Part shown: one piece after another, positions 17,198 to 24,852 of the stretch | Layout of the letters: the number at the start of each line of letters is the position of its first letter | Numbering within the stretch: the first letter of the stretch is position 1 | DNA from: DATKRB01 sp035532415 | Lineage (GTDB): Bacteria; Actinomycetota; Acidimicrobiia; Acidimicrobiales; RAAP-2 | Reading direction: 5' to 3' | Assembly (NCBI GenBank): GCA_035532415.1 | Contig: DATKRB010000006.1 | Span: forward strand, 59,792-123,791 | DNA length: 64,000 nt | Made by a program: the position numbers and the translations under genes | The notes under the pieces: model-generated | Seen by the model: only the letters and a program-made list of their open reading frames with translations | Told to the model about the DNA's origin: nothing | Databases searched by the model: none

Positions 17198-17971
17198 ATG
17201 CCCGAATTCGCTGCGTACCGACCCGGCCAGCCGTCATGGGTCGATCTGAGCAGTCCGGACCTCGATGCATCCAAGGGCTTCTACACGGGCCTCTTCGGCT
17301 GGGAGGTGGCCGAACAGGGCCCCGAAGCGGGCGGTTACGCGATGTTCACCCTCGGCGGGAGGAACGTGGCCGGTGTGGGCCCGATCATGATGGAGGGACA
17401 GCCCGCCGCGTGGACCACCTACGTCAGCGTCGAGGACGCCGATGCCACGATCGCCAAGGTGAAGGACGTGGGCGGGACGGTCCTCGTCGAGCCCATGGAC
17501 GTGCTGGAGGTCGGGCGCATGGCGGTCTTCACCGACCCCACCGGCGCCGCCGTCGCCATCTGGCAGCCCCGTGCCCATCAGGGTGCCGACATCGCCAACG
17601 AGCCCGGATCGTTCTGTTGGAACGAGTTGCAGACCAGGGACACCGACGGCGCCGAGCGCTTCTACACCACCGTCTTCGGGTGGAGGGCGAGCACCGCCGA
17701 CATGAAGGGTACGACCTACACCGAGTGGAAGCTCGGGGACGCCACGGTGGGGGGCATGATGCCGATGCCCGCCGAGGTCCCCGCCGAGGTCCCCGCCTAC
17801 TGGCTCACCTACTTCGCGGTGGAGGACTGCGACGCCGCCGTGGGCACGGCGAACGGGCTGGGAGCCACCACGTTGGTCGCGCCGATGGATGTCCCGCCCG
17901 GGCGGTTCTCGGTGATGACCGACTCGGTTGGTGCCGTCTTCGCGGTGATCGCCATGAACCCCTCCGCCTGA
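17198..17971 (+). CDS. Two-domain VOC family protein
   Basis: A 257-residue protein made of two VOC domains. The first begins PSWVDLSSPDLDASKGFYTGLFGWEV and ends MAVFTDPTGAAVAIWQP; the second begins GSFCWNELQTRDTDGAERFYTTVFGWRA and ends FSVMTDSVGAVFAVIAMNP. This duplicated arrangement is common in actinobacteria and is often annotated as a glyoxalase-like or hydroxylase-like protein. The ATG at 17198 follows a GGGGGGAGG Shine-Dalgarno. A small in-frame duplication gives PAEVPAEVPA in the second domain. It is convergent with pstA (16 bp gap). Function unknown. Confidence 0.85.
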   Translation: MPEFAAYRPGQPSWVDLSSPDLDASKGFYTGLFGWEVAEQGPEAGGYAMFTLGGRNVAGVGPIMMEGQPAAWTTYVSVEDADATIAKVKDVGGTVLVEPMDVLEVGRMAVFTDPTGAAVAIWQPRAHQGADIANEPGSFCWNELQTRDTDGAERFYTTVFGWRASTADMKGTTYTEWKLGDATVGGMMPMPAEVPAEVPAYWLTYFAVEDCDAAVGTANGLGATTLVAPMDVPPGRFSVMTDSVGAVFAVIAMNPSA

Positions 17972-17987
17972 ACCCCGCCGCCTGGGC

Positions 17988-18857
17988 TCAGCGGCGGCGT
18001 TCGGCGTGCCGCTGGCTCCGGGCCACGACGAGGCGCGAGATGACGAGCAGCACCAGCACCAGGACGATCAGCAGCAGGGCGGCATCGTAGGAGAGGTAGT
18101 GGGCCTCCTTGTACGGCTGGTTGTAGAACGCCCACACCGGGTAGGTGAGGTAGGCGATCGGCTGGTGCACCAGGGAGGCCGACGGCAGGCTGTTGCTCCA
18201 TCCCCCGGTGTAGAGCAACGGTGCGGTCTCGCCTCCTGCGATGGCCAGGGCGACCAGCAGGCCCGTGGCGATGCCGGGCACCGCCGACTTCAGTACCACC
18301 TTGCGCAGGGCCTGCCCGGTCGACATGCCGAGCGCCTCGGCGCCTTCGCGGTAGCTGGTCGGGACCTGACGCAGGGCCGTCTCGGTCGACTTGGCGATGT
18401 AGGGCACCACCATGATCGACAGGATCAACAGGGCCGGCAGCAGGGAGTAGCCCCAGTGCAGGCCGACGCACAGGGCGACGTACCCCACGTAGCCGAGCAC
18501 GATGGAAGGGAAGCCCGACAGCACCTCGGTGGCCGTGCGCAGGATCGTCCCGCTCGGTTTGCCGTGCCGGCGAGGCCGGGAGAGCTCGCCCAGGTGGATG
18601 CCGGCGAGCACCCCGACCGACCCGGCGATGACCAGCACTCCGGCCATGAGCACCAGGGAGCCCAGGATGGCGTTCTCCAGACCGCCGCTCAGTCCCTGGG
18701 TCGGGGTCGTGAGCACGCTCCACTTCCAGTGGGGCACCGCGCGCAGCACCACCCCCAGGACGAGCCAGAGGGCCGGCCCGACCACCAGGGCCAGCGCCCC
18801 CACGGTGGCGACCCGGAACCCGAGCTCCTTGGTCCGTCGCCACCGGGTGGGAGCCAT
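17988..18857 (-). CDS. pstA: Phosphate ABC transporter permease PstA
   Basis: A 289-residue inner-membrane permease with about six hydrophobic segments. The ABC-permease coupling loop is EGAEALGMSTGQALRKVVLKSAVPGIATGLLVALAIAGGETAPLL, with the conserved EGxEALG and GGETAPLL elements. With PstC it forms the membrane channel of the high-affinity phosphate importer. The ATG at 18857 lies 2 nt beyond the pstC stop, so the genes are coupled. It is the last gene of the pstB-pstS-pstC-pstA run. Confidence 0.95.
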   Translation of the reverse strand: MAPTRWRRTKELGFRVATVGALALVVGPALWLVLGVVLRAVPHWKWSVLTTPTQGLSGGLENAILGSLVLMAGVLVIAGSVGVLAGIHLGELSRPRRHGKPSGTILRTATEVLSGFPSIVLGYVGYVALCVGLHWGYSLLPALLILSIMVVPYIAKSTETALRQVPTSYREGAEALGMSTGQALRKVVLKSAVPGIATGLLVALAIAGGETAPLLYTGGWSNSLPSASLVHQPIAYLTYPVWAFYNQPYKEAHYLSYDAALLLIVLVLVLLVISRLVVARSQRHAERRR

Positions 18858-18859
18858 GA

Positions 18860-19957
18860 TCAGGCCCTCCCGACGGGCGCCGACAGGCGCGACGTGCGGT
18901 TCACGATCGTCCGGGCGGCGAGGTTCACCCCGACCGAGATGACGGCCAGGATGAGCCCGGCCTCGGCCAGCGTGGCCGTGGCGAAGCCGGTGCCGTCGGT
19001 GGCCGCGGAGTCGAGCTGGCTCACGATGGTGGCGGCGATCGTGGTCATGGTCCCGTAGATGTTGGGCGTCACCTGGCCGAGGATGGAGCCGGTGATCATG
19101 GCGACGGCCATGGTCTCGCCGAGCGCCCGGCCGAGCCCGAGGACGGTGGCGCCGATGATGCCGGACCGGACCCACGGCAGTGTCACCCGCCGGGCTACCT
19201 CGGCGTCGGTCATCCCGAGCGCTTCGGCGCCCTCCTTGGGGAGGGGCGGCACCTGCTGCAACAGATCCCTCGTGGTGGACGCGATGATCGGCACGATCAT
19301 CAGGGCCAGAACGATGCCCGAGGTGAGGAGGCCCTCGCCGTGGCCGGTCGGGCCGCGGAAGTAGCGGAGCACCGGGACGTCGGGCATCCGGTCGGCCACG
19401 ATCGGGTAGACGTGCTGGGAGAGGAAGGGGCCCAGGGTCAGCACGCCCCACAGGCCGATGACCACGCTCGGGATCCCCGCCAGGACTTCGATGGCCAGGC
19501 CGAGAGGGCGCGAGACCCAACGGGGGAGGCGCTCGGTCAGGGCGAGCGCGGCACCGATGGAGATCGGGAGGGCGATCGCCACCGCGATGGCCGACGTCTG
19601 GAGGGTGCCGGCGATCAGCGGCCACGCGCCGTAGTCGGACCCGAGCGGGTGGGCGACCCCGCCGGTGTGCACGGTGGCGCCGTACGTGTTGCCGGGCCTC
19701 CAGGCGGATCCCGTGAGGAAGTTGAGGCCGTTCACCCTCACGGCCGGCCAGGCCTTCACCGCGAGCACGGTCAGTGCGAAGGCCAGCGCGGCCAGCGGGA
19801 TGATCGACGCGGCGCGGGCACCCCACCGCCAGGCGTGCTCCTCATGGGACCGGAGCCCGTCGGCCACCCGCCGGACCACTGGGGCCCGGCGGGTGGCCGC
19901 GGTGCTCGCTGGTGACTGCGGCATGGGGAGCTCGGTACTGCCCCCGAAGGCGGGCAT
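18860..19957 (-). CDS. pstC: Phosphate ABC transporter permease PstC
   Basis: A 365-residue membrane permease (354 if ATG 19924 is used). It has a hydrophilic N-terminal tail of about 45 residues, then six or so membrane segments. The coupling loop is KEGAEALGMTDAEVARRVTLPWVRSGIIGATVLGLGRALGETMAVAMITG, characteristic of PstC. The ATG at 19957 lies 2 nt after the pstS stop (TGAGGATG) and suggests coupling; neither candidate start has a strong Shine-Dalgarno. The periplasmic loop with GNTYGATVHTGGVAHPLGSDYGAWPL is longer than in the E. coli protein. Confidence 0.93.
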   Translation of the reverse strand: MPAFGGSTELPMPQSPASTAATRRAPVVRRVADGLRSHEEHAWRWGARAASIIPLAALAFALTVLAVKAWPAVRVNGLNFLTGSAWRPGNTYGATVHTGGVAHPLGSDYGAWPLIAGTLQTSAIAVAIALPISIGAALALTERLPRWVSRPLGLAIEVLAGIPSVVIGLWGVLTLGPFLSQHVYPIVADRMPDVPVLRYFRGPTGHGEGLLTSGIVLALMIVPIIASTTRDLLQQVPPLPKEGAEALGMTDAEVARRVTLPWVRSGIIGATVLGLGRALGETMAVAMITGSILGQVTPNIYGTMTTIAATIVSQLDSAATDGTGFATATLAEAGLILAVISVGVNLAARTIVNRTSRLSAPVGRA

Positions 19958-19959
19958 CC

Positions 19960-21075
19960 TCAGCTGATCTTGACGATCTGCTTGAGCGACTGTCCCGTCA
20001 CCTTCTTCGGCAGCGGCTGGAAGCTGACCTGGCTCAGGTACTGGGAGCTGTTCCCGTACTTGGAGTTGATCGCCCACTCGAGCAGGGACCGGACCGCCTT
20101 GGCCGTCGTCGCGCTCTGCTGGTGGGCGTTCACGATGGCGTACTCGTAGTTGATGATGGGGTAGCCGTTGGCCACCGGGCCGTTGATCAACGAGATGGTG
20201 CCGTTGGCCGGCGTCTTCTTCACGAAGTAGGCCGCTTCGGCCGCCACCGCCGCCTGGGTGGGGAGCTCGTAGTTCCCCTTGCCGTTCTGGAGCTGGGCGT
20301 ACGTCAGCCCGTCCCCGAGGAGCTGGGACAGGAAGCTGATGCCGACGTAGGCGATGCAGCCGACCGTCGCCTTGCAGCCCGAGACCATGCCGCCGTTGCC
20401 GTTCTCGGCGAGGGCGCCTTGGACGTTGGGCCATGGCACCGTGGTGCCGTAGCTCACCTTCGTCCCCCAGCCATTCGGGTCCTGCTTGGAGAGGTATTGC
20501 GAGAAGATGAACGTGTCACCGCTTCCGTCGGACCGGTGCAAGGGCACGATGGCCAGGTTGGGGAGCGTCAGCCCGGGATTGAGGGCGGTGATGGCCGGGT
20601 TGTCCCAGGTCTTGATGGTGCCCTGGTAGATCTCCGACAGCACCTTGCCACTGAGCTTCACGTGCGCGGTCACTCCGGGGATGTTGTAGGAGACGACCTG
20701 CACGGAGATGGCCAGAGGGATGTTGAGCAGAGACGGGCTCGCCTGCAGCTGCGAAGGGGAGAGGTACGCGTCGGAGGAACCGATGTCGACGGTCCCGCCC
20801 GCAGCGTCGGCGATCCCGGTGCCCGAGCCCGTCCCGGCGGTGGTGATGCTCACGTGCGGGTACTTCTGGTTGTACGCGGGGGCCCAGATGTTCCACAGGG
20901 GGTAGAGCAGGGTGCTCCCGGTCTCACTGAGGCTGGTGGAAGGCGGAGCCTCGACGCCGCTCTTCGGGATCTTCACCTTGGCGGCGGACGCGGCCGAGAC
21001 CGATCCCGCCATCGCTATGGCCCCGGCCAACGCCAACGTTGGTATCAGGCGACGTGCTCGGAGTGTCTTGCTCAC
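19960..21075 (-). CDS. pstS: Periplasmic phosphate-binding protein PstS
   Basis: A 371-residue secreted phosphate receptor. The N-terminus SKTLRARRLIPTLALAGAIAMAGSVSAASAA is a Sec signal peptide with an AxA-type cleavage region and no lipobox Cys. The phosphate-binding segments are SLSETGSTLLYPLWNIWAP, ITTAGTGSGTGIADAAGGTVDIGSSDAYL and HRSDGSGDTFIFSQYLS. The GTG at 21075 has an excellent AAGGAGG Shine-Dalgarno. A 7-bp sequence is repeated four times directly upstream. It follows pstB after 142 bp, an unusual position because pstS normally heads the operon. Confidence 0.95.
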   Translation of the reverse strand: MSKTLRARRLIPTLALAGAIAMAGSVSAASAAKVKIPKSGVEAPPSTSLSETGSTLLYPLWNIWAPAYNQKYPHVSITTAGTGSGTGIADAAGGTVDIGSSDAYLSPSQLQASPSLLNIPLAISVQVVSYNIPGVTAHVKLSGKVLSEIYQGTIKTWDNPAITALNPGLTLPNLAIVPLHRSDGSGDTFIFSQYLSKQDPNGWGTKVSYGTTVPWPNVQGALAENGNGGMVSGCKATVGCIAYVGISFLSQLLGDGLTYAQLQNGKGNYELPTQAAVAAEAAYFVKKTPANGTISLINGPVANGYPIINYEYAIVNAHQQSATTAKAVRSLLEWAINSKYGNSSQYLSQVSFQPLPKKVTGQSLKQIVKIS

Positions 21076-21090
21076 CAATTTCCTCCTTGT

Positions 21091-21118
21091 TGTGGTCTGT
21101 GGTCTGTGGTCTGTGGTT
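21091..21118. repeat. Four tandem 7-bp units upstream of pstS
   Basis: TGTGGTC is repeated at 21091-21097, 21098-21104 and 21105-21111, with a final TGTGGTT at 21112-21118. The array lies a few bases upstream of the pstS Shine-Dalgarno, so it would be in the pstS leader or intercistronic RNA. Unit length differs from the 11-bp PHO box. Role unknown; slippage could vary the copy number. Confidence 0.8.
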
Positions 21119-21217
21119 ATCGGGTGGTCGGTGTCTCGCGGCAGGCAGGGGCAGCCCGGGCAGGCCCGAGGCCGTGGACTGCTGAGTGAACTCGGGAGAG
21201 TGGTGGTCCGAGCCCGC

Positions 21218-22111
21218 TCAGCCCATTCGGCCGGTGACGTAGTGCTCGGTGCGCGCCTCTCGCGGGCGCTCGAAGATCTGGTGGGTCGGTCCGTGCTCCA
21301 CCAGCGCACCGTCGTAAAAGAACATGGTGTTGTGGGATACCCGGCGAGCCTGGCCGAGGTTGTGGGTGACGACGATGAGAGTCAGCGCCGGAGTCATCTG
21401 GCGCATCAGCGTCTCGATCGATTCGGTCGAGATCGGGTCGAGAGCGGAGGTCGGTTCGTCGAGCAGGAGCACCTCGGGCCCGACGGCGAGCGCCCGGGCC
21501 AGGCAAAGAAGCTGCTGCTGACCCCCGGACAGCCGGAAGGGAGAGTCGCTCAGGCGGTCCTTCACGGCGTCCCACAGGCCGACCTCGCGGAGCCGGCGCT
21601 CGGCCACCACGTCGAGCTGCTTCCCCTTGGCGATCCGATGGGCCTTCACCCCGGCGACCACGTTGTCGCGGATCGACATGGGAAACGGGTTCGGTCGTTG
21701 GAAGACCATCCCGACCCGTCGCCGGAGGGCGAGCAGATCCTGACGGGGGGACCAGATGCTGTGGTTGTCGAGCATCACGTCGCCCTCATAGCGGAAGCCG
21801 ACGACCTTGTCGTTCATCCGGTTGAGGGTGCGGAGGAACGTCGACTTCCCCGATCCGGTCGGGCCGATCAGCGCGGTGATCGTTCCCCGCGGGAATTTCA
21901 TGTCGATTCCCGAGAGGATCGTCTTCTTGCCGAAGCTCAGCGAGAGCCCCGTCGACGTGATCACCTCGGACGGGCGCTCACGGTCGGGATCGAGCGCCTG
22001 AAGGACCGGGTCCACCAACGAGCGGGGCGCCCTGCCGTCCGCCAGCGGTGACGGGGCGGGCGGCGCCGGGCTGGGAGCGTGGGTCGGCCTGCCGTTGTCC
22101 TCAACGCCCAT
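21218..22111 (-). CDS. pstB: Phosphate ABC transporter ATPase PstB
   Basis: A 297-residue ABC ATPase energising phosphate import. Walker A is GPTGSGKST, the Q-loop segment is VGMVFQRPNPFPMSIRDNVVAG, the signature is LSGGQQQ and Walker B is LLLDEPTSALDP, followed by VVTHNLGQARRVS; the NPFPMSI motif is typical of PstB. An N-terminal proline/alanine-rich tail of about 45 residues is unusual. The ATG at 22111 has GGGAG upstream. It is the first gene of the pst run here, upstream of pstS, contrary to the usual pstSCAB order. Confidence 0.94.
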   Translation of the reverse strand: MGVEDNGRPTHAPSPAPPAPSPLADGRAPRSLVDPVLQALDPDRERPSEVITSTGLSLSFGKKTILSGIDMKFPRGTITALIGPTGSGKSTFLRTLNRMNDKVVGFRYEGDVMLDNHSIWSPRQDLLALRRRVGMVFQRPNPFPMSIRDNVVAGVKAHRIAKGKQLDVVAERRLREVGLWDAVKDRLSDSPFRLSGGQQQLLCLARALAVGPEVLLLDEPTSALDPISTESIETLMRQMTPALTLIVVTHNLGQARRVSHNTMFFYDGALVEHGPTHQIFERPREARTEHYVTGRMG

Positions 22112-22207
22112 GGTCGGCTCCCGCCGGGTCAGAAGCAGACCGACCGGCGGTCGGTCTGCGCTCGCTACGGTGTGGTGAAGATTTCGTTATGTCCGTAAGG
22201 TAACGAG

Positions 22208-22229
22208 CCCAGGTGAACGCCCGGGAAAC
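22208..22229 (-). promoter_or_regulatory. PHO-box-like sequence upstream of pstB
   Basis: On the minus strand, the unit at 22218-22208 (GTTCACCTGGG) matches the PHO-box unit GTTCAYYYRSG at every position, and the preceding 11 bp (22229-22219, GTTTCCCGGGC) is a degenerate second unit. It lies about 100 bp upstream of the pstB ATG and reads toward it. PhoP control of the pst run is inferred. Confidence 0.6.
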
Positions 22230-22261
22230 GCCAGAGGACGGGAACTCAAACTTTCGGCAAA

Positions 22262-22311
22262 TCTCCCGTGATCTCCGGTGGGGCCGTCTCCCGTGATCTC
22301 CGGTGGGGCCG
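22262..22311. repeat. Perfect 25-bp tandem duplication
   Basis: The 25-bp unit at 22262-22286 (starting TCTCCCGTGATC) is repeated exactly at 22287-22311, with four bases of a third copy after it. It lies between pstB's upstream region and the 3' end of the sevenfold-repeat protein gene. It may be a recent slippage event. Confidence 0.85.
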
Positions 22312-22331
22312 TCTCGGCACCACCACCACCA

Positions 22332-23546
22332 CTAGCGAACGGGTACGGGCGTCGGCAACGTGAGCCTGGCGATCACGTCGCCGCCCACGGCGATGCACGA
22401 TGTGGCGGTCGGGCAGTCGACGCCCGCCAGGCCCGAAGGCACGTACCGGCTTCTGGGCGTGCGCCAGGCCGATCCTCCGTCGAGCGTGGTGACCACGCCG
22501 GCGATCGGTGCCGGGGGGCTGGCCGAGGTCCAGGCGATGCCGACCGCTGCGCACGAGGCGGGCCGATGGCACGAGACGCCGAAGACGTCGCCGATGGTCG
22601 ACGGCGCTCGCGCCACGCCGAAGGTGGCCAACCCGCCGGAGCTGGTGACGACCGTCCCCTTGTCCGGTGCGATGCCGCTGGTCGTTGTCGACGAGGTCCC
22701 GACCGCCACGCAGGTCCGATCATCGGTGCAGGCGACGCCGTGAAGCAGCCCGGTGCCGGTGGGCACGGCGGCGGGCTGCCACGACGCGCCGCCGTCGGTG
22801 GTCACCGCGATGGCGCCGCCGCCGTGACCCGGGCCCGTCGGGACGTAGCCCGCGGTGAGGCAGGTGGCGGTGTCGGGACAGGAGACGCCGCCGGCTCCGG
22901 CGAACCCGGCGGGCAGGGTGCCGGCCCGCTGCCAGGAGCTCCCGAAGTCGAGGGTCGTCGCCGACCACAGGGCCGAACCGTCCGTCGCCAGCACCAGACA
23001 GCGACCGGCGCCCCGGCAGCCGACCCCGACCAGCTCGGTCGCCCCGGCCGGTGCGGTCACGGTGTGCCATCGCCGCCCACCATCCGAGGTGGTGACCGCC
23101 GTGCCGGCGAGCTGAGCGCCGGCCAGGTACCCGACGGCCATGCAGTGCCGGGCATCGGGGCACGAGATCGACGACAGGGTGGACGGGGTCGGGAGGGGGT
23201 CCGGCTGGACGGCCCAGGTGGCGCCGCCGTCGGTGGTGCCGACGATCACCGAGGGGTTACCGCTCGGTGATCGGGGAACCGGGTTCCCCGATCCGACCGC
23301 CCAGCATCGGTCGGGTGACCCGCAGGAGACCGCGAGCAGCTCCGCCACCCCTTTCGGGGCCCGGTGACCGAGGACGGCCGGACGGGGGCCGCCACGTGCC
23401 GCCCGGGTCGCGGCGCCGCCATGTGCCGCCCGGGTCGCGCCGCTCCACGGGCTGGACCAACTCGATGCCACCAAGGCCACGACGAGAACCAGCCACCGGA
23501 GCACCCGTCCCCTCGCGCCCCGGCCCGCCCGGCTGGTCATCGGCAC
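22332..23546 (-). CDS. Secreted sevenfold-repeat protein, Ycf48/BNR-like beta-propeller
   Basis: A 404-residue protein with a short hydrophobic N-terminal segment (VLRWLVLVVALVASSW, signal peptide or anchor) and seven repeats. Each repeat has a disulfide-like Cys-x5-Cys hairpin followed by a small hydrophobic strand: SCGSPDRCWAVG, SCPDARHCMAVG, GCRGAGRCLVLA, SCPDTATCLTAG, ACTDDRTCVAVG, SCHRPASCAAVG and DCPTATSCIAVG. TTDGGATW-type turns resemble Ycf48/sortilin BNR motifs. This predicts an extracytoplasmic seven-bladed propeller with one disulfide per blade. The GTG at 23546 is supported by TAACAT 8 nt upstream. Function unknown; it is divergent from marP. Confidence 0.75.
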   Translation of the reverse strand: MPMTSRAGRGARGRVLRWLVLVVALVASSWSSPWSGATRAAHGGAATRAARGGPRPAVLGHRAPKGVAELLAVSCGSPDRCWAVGSGNPVPRSPSGNPSVIVGTTDGGATWAVQPDPLPTPSTLSSISCPDARHCMAVGYLAGAQLAGTAVTTSDGGRRWHTVTAPAGATELVGVGCRGAGRCLVLATDGSALWSATTLDFGSSWQRAGTLPAGFAGAGGVSCPDTATCLTAGYVPTGPGHGGGAIAVTTDGGASWQPAAVPTGTGLLHGVACTDDRTCVAVGTSSTTTSGIAPDKGTVVTSSGGLATFGVARAPSTIGDVFGVSCHRPASCAAVGIAWTSASPPAPIAGVVTTLDGGSAWRTPRSRYVPSGLAGVDCPTATSCIAVGGDVIARLTLPTPVPVR

Positions 23547-23571
23547 TCCGGTCGATGTTACCGCCCTGCCG

Positions 23572-23599
23572 TTGGCGGCGAGACCTCGTCGTCTACCCT
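23572..23599 (+). promoter_or_regulatory. Leaderless promoter of marP
   Basis: TTGGCG (23572-23577), a 16-bp spacer and TACCCT (23594-23599) precede the GTG at 23609 by 9 nt. This supports both a leaderless transcript and the chosen start. Confidence 0.6.
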
Positions 23600-23608
23600 C
23601 GCCCTCCG

Positions 23609-24781
23609 GTGGACGTTGTCGACATCGTGCTGATCGTCCTCATGGTGGCGGCGGCGGTGCACGGCCTGCGCCTCGGCGCGTTGGCGCAGCTCCTCACGTT
23701 CGGCGGCTTCTGGCTCGGCCTCCTCCTCGGGGCGGTGCTCTCGGTCGCCCTGGTGGGCTCCTCGCGGTCCCAGACCGTCCGGACCGCCGTCACCATGTCC
23801 CTGGTGCTGGGGCTCGCCACCCTGCTGGCCGCCGGCGGGCGCGTGGTCGGGAGCTGGAGCAACGCCCTGCTCCGGCGGCATCACCTCGGCCCCATCGACT
23901 CGGGTCTGGGCGTGGGCGTGGCCGTCGTTGCGGTGCTCCTGTCCGCCTGGCTGGTGGGGAACCTGGTCGTCGCCGGCCAGTACGCGTGGCTCGGCTCGGC
24001 CGTGCAGCGTTCGGACATCCTGCGCTCGGTCGACCAGGCCCTTCCGCCCGTGCCCTCGGTGTTCTCCCGTGTGCAGTCGTTCCTGAGCGCCAAGGGCTTC
24101 CCCCCGGTGTTCGCCGCCCTCTCCCCGCCGATCGCCTCGCCCGTCCGGGTACCCACCGCCGCCCAGGCATCGGCGATCGCCGGTGGGGCCGGGTACTCCA
24201 CGGTGAAGGTGCTCGGGGCGGCGTGCGGCAGCCTGCAGGAGGGCTCGGGGTTCGTGGCCGCCGCGGGCCTGGTCGTCACCAACGCGCACGTCGTAGCCGG
24301 AGAGACCCAGACCCAGGTGGTGGTCGGCTCCGTCAGGTACGCGGCCACCACCGTGCTCTTCGACCCGAGCTTCGACCTGGCGGTGCTGCGGACCGACGCG
24401 CCACTCGGCCCACCCCTCACCATCGACGCCGGTCCGGCGGTCCGGGGTACCCAGGCGGCCGTCCTCGGCTACCCCGAGGACGGTCCCCTCACCGTCGGGG
24501 CCGCAGGCGTCACCGCGGTGCTCACGGCCCAGGGCCGCGACATCTACAACGTGGGCCTGGTGGTCCGTTCCGTGTACCAGCTGGAGGCGGTGGTGCGCCC
24601 GGGCAATTCGGGCGGACCGCTCATCGGCCCGCGCGGCGAGGTGATCGGCGTCGTCTTCTCGCGCTCGACGACCGACGGCACGGTGGGGTACGCCCTCGCG
24701 TCCCCCGGGGTGCTCACCAGGGTCGACCGGGCCGAGCGCACCCGGACCCCGGTCGGGAACGGAGCCTGCACCGGGGCCTGA
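23609..24781 (+). CDS. marP: MarP-like membrane-anchored serine protease (CvpA plus trypsin-like)
   Basis: A 390-residue protein with four hydrophobic N-terminal segments (CvpA-like, residues 1-120) and a C-terminal chymotrypsin-fold protease. The triad is visible as His227 (TNAHVVAG), Asp256 (DPSFDLAVLR) and Ser334 (RPGNSGGPL), spaced almost exactly as recalled for mycobacterial MarP (397 residues). Two cysteines, one in AACGSLQEGSGF and one near the end (NGACTGA), match the regulatory disulfide described for MarP. The family protects the cell envelope during acid and oxidative stress. The GTG at 23609 is supported by the promoter. Confidence 0.88.
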   Translation: MDVVDIVLIVLMVAAAVHGLRLGALAQLLTFGGFWLGLLLGAVLSVALVGSSRSQTVRTAVTMSLVLGLATLLAAGGRVVGSWSNALLRRHHLGPIDSGLGVGVAVVAVLLSAWLVGNLVVAGQYAWLGSAVQRSDILRSVDQALPPVPSVFSRVQSFLSAKGFPPVFAALSPPIASPVRVPTAAQASAIAGGAGYSTVKVLGAACGSLQEGSGFVAAAGLVVTNAHVVAGETQTQVVVGSVRYAATTVLFDPSFDLAVLRTDAPLGPPLTIDAGPAVRGTQAAVLGYPEDGPLTVGAAGVTAVLTAQGRDIYNVGLVVRSVYQLEAVVRPGNSGGPLIGPRGEVIGVVFSRSTTDGTVGYALASPGVLTRVDRAERTRTPVGNGACTGA

Positions 24782-24852
24782 GCCGCCCCGCCCCGGGGGT
24801 CCCGGCCACGCGGTGCGGCCGGTCAGGCCAGGTGGCGGGTAAGAATGGCGCC

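Noticed and set aside
21091..21118. Tandem repeat before pstS as a PHO box
   Set aside because: Unit length is 7 bp, not 11, and units lack GTTCA. A lone GTTCACTCAGC at 21191-21181 has no second unit.
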